Shown here piece by piece: positions 7,847 to 16,467 of a stretch of DNA of 64,000 nucleotides; position 1 is the stretch's first letter; every line of letters starts with the position of its first letter. Position numbers and translations under genes: made by a program. The notes under the pieces are model-generated. The model did no database searches. It was given only the letters and a program-made list of their open reading frames with translations, and had not been told where the DNA came from. The stretch is from Lachnospiraceae bacterium (lineage in GTDB: Bacteria; Bacillota; Clostridia; Lachnospirales; Lachnospiraceae): the NCBI GenBank assembly GCA_024681595.1, contig JAILAN010000027.1:1-64000 (forward strand), in the 5' to 3' direction.

Positions 7847-10279
7847 TTACTTTGCCTCTTCAAGAGCTTTTTTAGCTTTTGATAGCTCTTTCTTTTCGTT
7901 TTCAAGGGCGGCCTTAACGCGTTTTTCGGCCTCATTCATCCGTTCAACAGCTTCTTCCATAGCCGCTTTAGCCTCATCGTATTCCAGCTGAGCTATACGT
8001 GCTTCTTCTTTGTATTTTGCTGCATTGGAGTCAGCTATGATCGCTTCTTTTTTCTTTTCGATCTTGTATTTTTCTGTTTCCGTAAAGGGTATATACTTAA
8101 ATACTGCCAGTGACAAAGGAGCGAGTTTTACCTCAATTGAATATGGTCTTCCGTCGGCTTCCTTTTCCGATACGACTTTTGTTCTGGTATTTGTCAGGTT
8201 GCCGCCTCCGAATATTTTATCATCGGTGTTCAGCAATTCTTTGTATTTTCCCGGATATGGAGTCCCGACTGTTATATTTCTTATCACTCCTGCAAAATTA
8301 CATATGACAAGCAGAGTATCCTTATCATTTATTCCTTTTCTCATAAAACTCAGAGTGCATTCATTTGAACTGATGCAGTTGATCCATTCAAAGCCTTCCT
8401 GAGTATAATCAAGTTCATATAATGCTCTGTTAGAAGAATAGAGCTTGTTTAATTCCCTTATAAGGGTTCTCAATCCCTTGTGGGCATTTTTGCGAAGAAT
8501 CCCAAAATCAAGCCGGTAACTTCTACCGAAAACATATTCCGAGCCGAAATCCGGTCCCATCATCAGCATTTTCTTACCGGGATGCATAAACAGATAAGCA
8601 TAGCTCAGTCTCAGATTGGCAATCCTCTCTTCATCCTCTCCGGGCATATTTTGTATAAACGCACCGGTATCCTGTAAAGAATAATTGTATGGAAATCCGC
8701 AGATAAAGTTCTCGGAATACTGATAAACCATGCTGAAAGTCAACTCATTATGATGATGAGCACGGAAATACGGATCATATGAAATATAAGACAGATAATC
8801 ATCCGAAAAACCATTGTTTAACTTATAGTCAAATCCCAGTCCGTCCTCGGATACCGGCACTGTCACACCTCTGTATGCCGCATCATCCTGAGCGATAAGA
8901 ATAATATCCTTATGCTTCTTTTTTAGTACTGAGTTTAAATGCTTGATAAATTCGATACCGTCAAGATTTTCATTTCCACCGTACTGATTAGGCAACCATT
9001 CGCCCTCACCCTTATGGTAATCAAGATAAATCATAGAGGATGTTTCATTGATATAATATCCGTCAAAATGAAACTGTTCTATATAATATAGGGCATTAGA
9101 TATAAGGAACGAAGTTACCTCAGGTCTGGAATAATTGAAATTCAGCGCATCACGTCCCGGATGCGTGGATTTTCTTGAATCAAGATGTTCATAGAGGCAT
9201 GTGCCGTCATAACAGTTAAGAGAATCGTTAGATGCAGAAAAGCATGTGCATCCAAAGTCAAATAAAACTCCTATTCCGTTACGGTGAAGCACATTGACAA
9301 GTTCTTTAAGTGATACTGGTTCAAACAGGACAGATGAAGGTGCATAAAAGAATGCAGCGGGATCTTGGGACGGATGATCGGTAAGACTTTCCGTAAAAGG
9401 AAGAAATTTAACATAGTCATATCCAAAATCCTTGACATGTTTAACTATCCTGTCTGCAAAACTCTTTATATCAGGCAGATCATAGTCATCCGGGCCCAGT
9501 AAAGATTCCGGATCGATCTCACAGACAGACAGTTTATCTTTAATGTGATCGGTACATCCGGATATAAACTCATCATCAGTAAACTCAAAAGCATCATCAC
9601 ATATTACGGAATATGGCCTTCCGTCAATATATCTGATCTTTCTGCTGAACGGATCAGGTTTTATAACAACTGCTCCGCCACGGGTTTTGATCTCATAACA
9701 ATAGCATTCGTCAGTAGATACATGCGGGATAAACATCTCATATATACCGGAATCATCATTCTTATGCATCATATGAAATCCGGATCTGAAATCATTGAAC
9801 GATCCGATAACACAGACTGACAGTGCAAACGGGGCCCACAGAGCGAACCTGACACCCTTTACCCTGTCTGAAATATAAGGAAATGATCCAAAAAGCTCAT
9901 ATGCTTTATACTGAGTCCCGGATATAAAAGAAGAAATATTCTTATCTGAAATGAATTTATGCGAAAATCTGTAAGGATCCTTGTAATTTATCGAACTTCC
10001 GTCTGATAAAATGACTTCATATTCATAATCATAAGTAAGCTTGCCCGGGATTATCTGGGCAAAAAAGCCCATTTCATCAGCCATTTCCATGGCAATTGTT
10101 TTATGTTCACGGTCATTTATCACAAGGTTCATCAAAGTAGCATCAGGAAAAAAGGCCTGGAACAGCGTGCCTCCCGAAACACTATGAGGGCCAAGAACAT
10201 CATAAGGATGTGATTCCTCACGATAAGTAACGGCCTCAATTTCAGGCCAGTTCATAAATTTATAAAGCTTTTTTTTCAT
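7847..10279 (-). CDS. GlgB-family (GH13) protein with substituted catalytic residues and C-terminal coiled coil; putative pseudoenzyme
   Basis: 810 aa; collinear with GlgB (SMIYLDYHKGEGEWLPNQYGGNENLDGIEF, GLGFDYKLNNGFSDDYLSYISYDPYFRAHHHNELTFSMVYQYSENF) but DGYYINETS, ILIAQDDA and GFPYNYSL at the three catalytic positions; Lys/Glu/Ala-rich tail. Confidence 0.85.
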   Translation of the reverse strand: MKKKLYKFMNWPEIEAVTYREESHPYDVLGPHSVSGGTLFQAFFPDATLMNLVINDREHKTIAMEMADEMGFFAQIIPGKLTYDYEYEVILSDGSSINYKDPYRFSHKFISDKNISSFISGTQYKAYELFGSFPYISDRVKGVRFALWAPFALSVCVIGSFNDFRSGFHMMHKNDDSGIYEMFIPHVSTDECYCYEIKTRGGAVVIKPDPFSRKIRYIDGRPYSVICDDAFEFTDDEFISGCTDHIKDKLSVCEIDPESLLGPDDYDLPDIKSFADRIVKHVKDFGYDYVKFLPFTESLTDHPSQDPAAFFYAPSSVLFEPVSLKELVNVLHRNGIGVLFDFGCTCFSASNDSLNCYDGTCLYEHLDSRKSTHPGRDALNFNYSRPEVTSFLISNALYYIEQFHFDGYYINETSSMIYLDYHKGEGEWLPNQYGGNENLDGIEFIKHLNSVLKKKHKDIILIAQDDAAYRGVTVPVSEDGLGFDYKLNNGFSDDYLSYISYDPYFRAHHHNELTFSMVYQYSENFICGFPYNYSLQDTGAFIQNMPGEDEERIANLRLSYAYLFMHPGKKMLMMGPDFGSEYVFGRSYRLDFGILRKNAHKGLRTLIRELNKLYSSNRALYELDYTQEGFEWINCISSNECTLSFMRKGINDKDTLLVICNFAGVIRNITVGTPYPGKYKELLNTDDKIFGGGNLTNTRTKVVSEKEADGRPYSIEVKLAPLSLAVFKYIPFTETEKYKIEKKKEAIIADSNAAKYKEEARIAQLEYDEAKAAMEEAVERMNEAEKRVKAALENEKKELSKAKKALEEAK

Positions 10280-10361
10280 ATGATCGCCCTCACATCTGAT
10301 CTATAAAATACAGAAATATATTAACAAAGAAAACTGTACAAAACAAGTTCATGATGCTATC

Positions 10362-10640
10362 ATGAATGCTATGACAGACGAGGAAATTCTTAAAGAATTA
10401 AACAAATATGCAGAAAATGTTCTGGGAGATATCGATCCTCAGAAAACTCCGGTTTCCACGCAGCTTGACAAGCTAAAACCCAAAATGGAGGAACTGGCTT
10501 TAAAAAGCGGTCTCAGTGTTGAAGATATCTTTATACGATATATGGACCTGGCTTCAACTCAAAAGGTCAAGATGGAACAGAATTTTAAGGATACGATGGA
10601 GCGCGCCGGAGTTACTGATCTTGGTTCCCTGCCCTATTGA
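10362..10640 (+). CDS. hypothetical small protein
   Basis: 92 aa (or about 89 from the second ATG) plus-strand ORF in a gap between minus-strand genes; helical, charged composition; no clear Shine-Dalgarno. Confidence 0.6.
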   Translation: MNAMTDEEILKELNKYAENVLGDIDPQKTPVSTQLDKLKPKMEELALKSGLSVEDIFIRYMDLASTQKVKMEQNFKDTMERAGVTDLGSLPY

Positions 10641-10655
10641 TATTCATTAAACAGT

Positions 10656-10681
10656 GAAAGGCTAACGTATGTTAGCCTTTC
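10656..10681. terminator. Bidirectional terminator-like hairpin
   Basis: GAAAGGCTAAC-GTAT-GTTAGCCTTTC perfect 11-bp stem between converging genes; overlaps the last codons of the minus-strand GGDEF gene. Confidence 0.6.
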
Positions 10682-12569
10682 CTTTGAATTCTTTTTTATT
10701 CTCATACATTACTGTATCTGCTCTTTTAAATACATCTGAAAGATTCTCATCTTTATTATTCTGATATAACGCCATTCCAAATGCTATTGAGACTTTTTTC
10801 CATCTTTCAATATCCTGTATGGCCAGATCATCCATTCTGTCATTAAGTTCTATCAAAAGACTGTTTCTATCATCATAATCCTCACCCTTTAGTATAGTCA
10901 GGAATTCATCGCCTCCGATCCTGAAAACCGGGCTGTGCTTGAAAATATTGCATAACATTTTACAAGAATTGATGATATAGGAATCTCCATATTCATGTCC
11001 GAATTCATCATTAACTGCCTTCAGACTGTTGATGTCAAAGATAACTACAGCAAAATCTTCACATGATCTGTTAAATATCTGAGAATTGATTCTCGAAGCC
11101 ACAGAATCGTAAGCAGTTCTGTTCTTTACCCCTGTAAGCGGATCGGTTTCATTAATAATCTTTAATTTATTATTTAGATAATTGGCCAGCAGGTTTTTAC
11201 GGTATTTAATGAATATCGAATTGAGTCTCTGTTCATATCTTACAAGATTATTGTTCTTATCTATCTCATCAACAATATCACGGAAAACAAAATAACCCAT
11301 TGTCCTTTCATTATCATGAAGCGGCATAAAGATATAGGTATGATTTTCATCTGAATTGTCATCAATATTGGGAACAAGCTGTCTGGTTTCGAAATTGGGA
11401 TTAAAGCTGATCCGACCATCATTCATGGAAAAGATGTCAAACATATAATCCGAGTAACCCTCCTGACGAAGAGTGATGCTCTCGTCATAAACGGAATTCT
11501 CATAATCGGGTTCAAGAAGTATATGCATATTACCTTTTTCAAACTCTGAATTCACGCCGAAAAAAGACGAAAGTGAACTGTATATATCTATAAATTCGAG
11601 ACCTGATAAAAGCGCCGCATCAAGAAAGTTGAGCTTGGTTGCAAAATTATTTGCGATCAGTCTGTCAACAAAAAGTTTATGACCGATATCACGTCTGGCA
11701 GAATTGGCTATTTCACTGTCTGTTATTGACTCTGTACTTTCTCTGTTCTTTAAAACACAGGGTATTATCCTGGCTGAGGGAACAGTTTTACCGTTAATTG
11801 AATCTATGATGATCCTTACGGAATCACAGCCTATGGTTTCAAAATTTTGGCTGACTGTGGTAAGTGTCGGGTCAAACAATGCAGAACTGTATGTATCATC
11901 AAATCCCGTAACATAAACATCATCCGGGATCCTGTATCCGTTCTTTTGTAACTCACTCGCGGCAAAAATAGCAAGGCCGTCATTAGCGCACATGAAAGCA
12001 TCCGGCAGTTCTCTCCCGGATTTGATATATTCATTTATAAATCGAGCTGAAGAGGTCAGATCCCAGTTAGTATAAAAGATATCATCTGAATCAAATTCTT
12101 CGAAGGTGTCAGAAATTGCTTTTGCACGCAACAAAGAATCAGGGTGATTAGCAGAACCAGCTAAATAGAATACTTTTCTGATTCCATGAACATTTTTAAG
12201 ATTCTCGCACAACTGTTTCATCCCGTTATAATTGTCCGGAGTAAGGAAGTAACCGTAATCGGGTTTCCGGCCACAGCTTACAGTTGGGATATGTGCGTCT
12301 TTACAGGATTTTACCAAAGACTCGAATGCATCATCATGATCGATAGAATTTCCGAAAATTATGGCGCCGTCAAAATCATCCAGTACCGGCAGTTTGAATA
12401 TATTAAGTTCTCCTCTGGCAGAAGTAAGTGCATCCGTTAATAAAGGAAAACAAAGAAACAGGTAAACATCAGCATTTAAATCCTTTATACCGTTTGCAAC
12501 ACCGGACATGAACTGGTTCATGATCTCTGAACCCCAGCCAGCTCCAAAAACTGCTATCTTTTTTTTCAT
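10662..12569 (-). CDS. LacI-type periplasmic-binding-like domain fused to GGDEF diguanylate cyclase
   Basis: 635 aa; N-terminal LacI/PBP1 fold (PDAFMCANDGLAIFAASELQKNGYRIPDDVYVTGFDDT) without HTH or signal peptide; middle GAF-like region; C-terminal DPLTGVKNRTAYD...FRIGGDEFLTIL. Confidence 0.85.
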   Translation of the reverse strand: MKKKIAVFGAGWGSEIMNQFMSGVANGIKDLNADVYLFLCFPLLTDALTSARGELNIFKLPVLDDFDGAIIFGNSIDHDDAFESLVKSCKDAHIPTVSCGRKPDYGYFLTPDNYNGMKQLCENLKNVHGIRKVFYLAGSANHPDSLLRAKAISDTFEEFDSDDIFYTNWDLTSSARFINEYIKSGRELPDAFMCANDGLAIFAASELQKNGYRIPDDVYVTGFDDTYSSALFDPTLTTVSQNFETIGCDSVRIIIDSINGKTVPSARIIPCVLKNRESTESITDSEIANSARRDIGHKLFVDRLIANNFATKLNFLDAALLSGLEFIDIYSSLSSFFGVNSEFEKGNMHILLEPDYENSVYDESITLRQEGYSDYMFDIFSMNDGRISFNPNFETRQLVPNIDDNSDENHTYIFMPLHDNERTMGYFVFRDIVDEIDKNNNLVRYEQRLNSIFIKYRKNLLANYLNNKLKIINETDPLTGVKNRTAYDSVASRINSQIFNRSCEDFAVVIFDINSLKAVNDEFGHEYGDSYIINSCKMLCNIFKHSPVFRIGGDEFLTILKGEDYDDRNSLLIELNDRMDDLAIQDIERWKKVSIAFGMALYQNNKDENLSDVFKRADTVMYENKKEFKGKANIR

Positions 12570-12677
12570 ATAAACGAAATATCCCCGTAAAACGTTTTAT
12601 TAGTTTTATTATAACACTCATCCGTGAAAATAGAAATTATAATGGAAATCAGAATATGTTATATTTCCGATAACAGC

Positions 12678-12707
12678 AAAAAAGAGGTGCCATCAGGCAC
12701 CTCTTTA
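12678..12707 (-). terminator. Rho-independent terminator downstream of serA
   Basis: Minus strand AAAGAGGTGCCTGATGGCACCTCTTTTTT. Confidence 0.8.
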
Positions 12708-12721
12708 CTAAAGCTCATGAG

Positions 12722-13885
12722 TTATTTAATCACTCTGACTCTTATCACACCTTCAATACTCTTAAGTTTATTGATTATATCCTCCGTAGAAGGCTGCTCG
12801 ATATCAAGCATTGTGTATGCATACTCACCTTTAGACTTATTAGTCATATCAGAGATATTGATGCCCAGATCACCAAAGCAGGCAGTAAATCTGGTTATCA
12901 TGTTGGGATTGTTCTTATGCAGGATAGTAACACGACCTGCCTGAGAGCATTCTCCCATATCACAGTTGGGGAAATTCACGGAATTATTTATATTACCGTT
13001 TTTAAGGTAATTCATAAGTTCCTTAACAGCCATCTTGGCACAGTTGTCCTCAGATTCTTCTGTAGATGCGCCAAGATGAGGAATAACAATGCACCCTTCC
13101 TGTCCGGCAGTTGTCGGATTAGGAAAATCCGATACATATTTTCTGACTTTTCCGTTTTTGATCCCTTCAAGCACGGCTTTTTCATCGCAAAGAAGATCTC
13201 TGGCGAAATTAAGGATAATAACTCCGTCTTTCATCTTGTCTATTGCTTCTTTGTTAATCATCCCCTTAGTAGAATCAAGCAAGGGAACATGTATGGTGAT
13301 GATATCGCATGTTTCAAATATCTCTTCAACGTTTAAAACATGCTTGACATCACGGCTTAAGTTCCATGCAGCATCAACAGAAACATAAGGGTCGTAACCA
13401 TATACTTCCATACCCATATGCTTGGCCACATTAGCTACTTTAACACCGATCGCACCAAGACCTATGATACCAAGCTTTTTGTCCTGAACTTCTGTACCGG
13501 CAAATGCTTTTTTAGCTTTTTCAGCGCTCTTTCCTATATCAGCATCGTCTTTGTTTTTTAAGACCCAGTCTATACCGCCAACAACATCTCTTGAAGCAAG
13601 AAGCATTCCGGCAATGACCAGTTCCTTTACACCGTTGGCATTAGCTCCGGGAGTGTTAAATACAACGATTCCCTTTTTTGCGCACTCATCAAGAGGTATG
13701 TTGTTAACGCCTGCCCCGGCTCTTGCTACAGCAAGAAGATCCTTCGAAAGTTCCATCTCATGCATCGATGCAGATCTGACTAGGATTCCTTCTGCTTTAT
13801 TTACATCCTCTGTTTTAACAAATTCATCCGTGAACTTCTCAAGTCCTACATTTGCAATAGGATTCAGGCAAAAATAATTAAACAT
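12722..13885 (-). CDS. serA: D-3-phosphoglycerate dehydrogenase
   Basis: MFNYFCLNPIANVG...; LGIIGLGAIGVKVANVAKHMGMEVYGYDPY NAD site; C-terminal ACT domain. ORF track extends to 13900. Confidence 0.92.
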   Translation of the reverse strand: MFNYFCLNPIANVGLEKFTDEFVKTEDVNKAEGILVRSASMHEMELSKDLLAVARAGAGVNNIPLDECAKKGIVVFNTPGANANGVKELVIAGMLLASRDVVGGIDWVLKNKDDADIGKSAEKAKKAFAGTEVQDKKLGIIGLGAIGVKVANVAKHMGMEVYGYDPYVSVDAAWNLSRDVKHVLNVEEIFETCDIITIHVPLLDSTKGMINKEAIDKMKDGVIILNFARDLLCDEKAVLEGIKNGKVRKYVSDFPNPTTAGQEGCIVIPHLGASTEESEDNCAKMAVKELMNYLKNGNINNSVNFPNCDMGECSQAGRVTILHKNNPNMITRFTACFGDLGINISDMTNKSKGEYAYTMLDIEQPSTEDIINKLKSIEGVIRVRVIK

Positions 13886-14963
13886 GATTTTTCTCCTCAA
13901 ACTCTTTCATGAACTCAACCAGCTTCTGAACACCTTCAATAGGCATTGCGTTATATATCGAAGCTCTCATACCGCCGACACTTCTGTGCCCCTTTAGATT
14001 AACAAAGCCACGCTCAGTTGCTTCCTTAATGAACTTGTCATTAAGTTCATCTGAATCTGTTACAAAAGGAACGTTCATCAAAGACCTGTCTTCTTTTCTC
14101 ACGGTTCCCCTGAACATCTTTGAAGAATCAAGATAATCATAAAGAATCTTGGCTTTCTTCTCATTAAGTTCCTTCATCTTTTCAAGTCCGCCCATCTTTT
14201 TAAGCCACTTGAACACCTTGCCGCAGATATATATCGTGTAGCAGGGAGGCGTATTATACAACGAATCATTATCTGCCTGAGTCTTCCATTTTAACATGGT
14301 AGGAGTACCGGGAAGTACATCATCGGTTATAAGATCTTCTCTGATGATCGCAATGACGCATCCGGCAGGTCCGACATTCTTTTGTACTCCGCCATAGATA
14401 ACGGCATATTTAGATACATCCACGGGCTCTGAAAGGAAACATGAAGATACATCAGCTACCAGATCCTTGCCTTTGGTGTTAGGAAGAGTTTTGAACTTTG
14501 TTCCGTAAATTGTATTGTTCTCACAGATATAAACATAGTCCATATCATCAGTGATAGGAAGATCCGAGCAATCGGGTATATAGCTGAAAGTTTCATCTTC
14601 ACTGGAGGCCAGTTTAACTGCTTCACCATAGATCTTTGCTTCAGCAAATGCTTTTTTAGCCCACTGTCCGGTAATGATATATCCGGCTTTTTTGTTTTTC
14701 ATCATGTTCATGGGAACTTCTGCGAAAAACTGTGAAGCACCGCCCTGAAGGAATAATACCTTATAATTATCCGGAATATTCATAATATCACGAAGATCCT
14801 GTTCAGCTTCCTTGATAATGTTATCATAGACCTTTGAACGATGGCTCATCTCCATAACAGACTGGCCGGAGCCCTTATAATCCAACATTTCTTCTGCAGC
14901 TTCTTTAAGCACTTTTTCAGGTAAAACTGCCGGACCTGCCGAAAAATTATAAACTCTAGACAC
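13878..14963 (-). CDS. serC: phosphoserine aminotransferase
   Basis: 361 aa; MSRVYNFSAGPAVLPEKVL; GGVQKNVGPAG PLP Lys region. Confidence 0.95.
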   Translation of the reverse strand: MSRVYNFSAGPAVLPEKVLKEAAEEMLDYKGSGQSVMEMSHRSKVYDNIIKEAEQDLRDIMNIPDNYKVLFLQGGASQFFAEVPMNMMKNKKAGYIITGQWAKKAFAEAKIYGEAVKLASSEDETFSYIPDCSDLPITDDMDYVYICENNTIYGTKFKTLPNTKGKDLVADVSSCFLSEPVDVSKYAVIYGGVQKNVGPAGCVIAIIREDLITDDVLPGTPTMLKWKTQADNDSLYNTPPCYTIYICGKVFKWLKKMGGLEKMKELNEKKAKILYDYLDSSKMFRGTVRKEDRSLMNVPFVTDSDELNDKFIKEATERGFVNLKGHRSVGGMRASIYNAMPIEGVQKLVEFMKEFEEKNHV

Positions 14964-15060
14964 TTTTTTCTCCTCCTTGCGATGTTAGTTGTATACAATT
15001 ATGCAATTGAATAGTATTTTATACTTTATGTCCTGATTTGTCCAGTATCAGGCTTTTCAA

Positions 15061-16467
15061 CTAATAAAACAAAATAACCGGAGTGCCGTCTTCAACCATT
15101 TCCCACATGGATTTGATATTCTCATAGGGTGTATTTACACATCCATGTGACCCGGCGGTTTTGTATATCTCACCGCCAAACTTTGAACGCCAGCTGGCAT
15201 CGTGAATACCGTAGCCTTTATAAATCCCCAGCCAGTATCTTACATAAGATCTGTAATCAGGCCCTATCAGATATGTATTCTGACGATGATTATATATATA
15301 ATATGTACCCCTTATGGTACTGTGTCCGTTAGCGGTACATCCTGTAACAACATCTGTTGCAACCTCCAGGACACCATCCCGGTAATAATACATTCGCTGC
15401 TTAGTAAGATCGATCTCAATATATGTATTTCCAAGATCATTTTTCCCCTTTATAGGTGCTTCATGTTCATATACGGGTTCATGATCTTCATTGATTCCGT
15501 TTACAAATGCATTGTAAAGATATTCTTTTTCAGCATCAGCATCTATTTTATTGCCATAATTACCGCCTGATACCTTGACCAGTCTGCCATCAGTAGATTT
15601 GAAATTCCTTTCTGTGCCATATGTATCATATTTGGCAGCCAGAGAATCGATATATTCATCTATCTTATCCCTGTCAAGAATAAGATCGTTTTTCTCATCA
15701 AATACAAAATTACCGTATTCATCAGTCATGATAAATGTTGAGGCTACAGCTCTGTCAATGACTTCCTCATCATCACCGAAATGATAAACTATATTTCGAT
15801 TCTGAAATGAATCTACCTTTTTAAAAAGATCGATACACGAAGCCATTTCACTGTCCATTGACAGGTTTCTGTAACATCCGGCTTTATAAAGATCCAAAGT
15901 ATCCCTGAAGTCATTGAATGATTGCGTGATCAGTTCCTTGGCATACTGTTCATTAAGAACATTAACGCGCATATTGATAAGCTCATAGCCGTTGTTGGTC
16001 GTTCTGTTTATCCTGACGATCCTGCTCTCTTCCGGTATATGGGTAAAGAATGGCAATTTATCTACATATGTGTCGAATATGGCGGTATTGTATGTGATAG
16101 TCGGCGTAAAGTTGCTGTAACGATTGGCATTTATCAGATTTGCGCCCCACAAAATGGGCATTTGCGAATAATACAGTTCTTTAAGCCTGTCGGTGAAATC
16201 ATATTTTAGATCTACATCCTCGGCATTTACAGTATAAGACTTACCATCAGAATCAATGATGGTAAGTCCTTTGTAATCACCGATGTTGCGAAGCAATTCG
16301 CTGTTAACCTGTTCAATTGTTTTTCCGGTGCAGTATATTCCGTTTATATATGTTCCATAGGAGAATCCGTTCCTGTAATAATATGCCATCAGGCAATACA
16401 GAATCAGCAAAAGTAATCCCATGAAAACAAATGAAATAAAAGCACCTTTAAAAAACTTTCTGATCAT
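15061..16467 (-). CDS. L,D-transpeptidase (YkuD domain) with N-terminal membrane anchor
   Basis: 468 aa; N-terminal TM segment; YkuD signature GYGIHDASWRSKFGGEIYKTAGSHGCVNTP. Confidence 0.9.
   Translation of the reverse strand: MIRKFFKGAFISFVFMGLLLLILYCLMAYYYRNGFSYGTYINGIYCTGKTIEQVNSELLRNIGDYKGLTIIDSDGKSYTVNAEDVDLKYDFTDRLKELYYSQMPILWGANLINANRYSNFTPTITYNTAIFDTYVDKLPFFTHIPEESRIVRINRTTNNGYELINMRVNVLNEQYAKELITQSFNDFRDTLDLYKAGCYRNLSMDSEMASCIDLFKKVDSFQNRNIVYHFGDDEEVIDRAVASTFIMTDEYGNFVFDEKNDLILDRDKIDEYIDSLAAKYDTYGTERNFKSTDGRLVKVSGGNYGNKIDADAEKEYLYNAFVNGINEDHEPVYEHEAPIKGKNDLGNTYIEIDLTKQRMYYYRDGVLEVATDVVTGCTANGHSTIRGTYYIYNHRQNTYLIGPDYRSYVRYWLGIYKGYGIHDASWRSKFGGEIYKTAGSHGCVNTPYENIKSMWEMVEDGTPVILFY

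Noticed and set aside
7847-10279. Interpretation of the GlgB-like gene as an ordinary decaying pseudogene
   Set aside because: The frame is uninterrupted over 810 codons, GlgB scaffold motifs are well kept, and substitutions concentrate at the catalytic site; this needs ortholog comparison to settle.
14964-15060. Palindrome-like TTGTATACAA upstream of serC as a GntR-type operator
   Set aside because: The motif is short and AT-rich, with no adjacent regulator gene; chance occurrence cannot be excluded.
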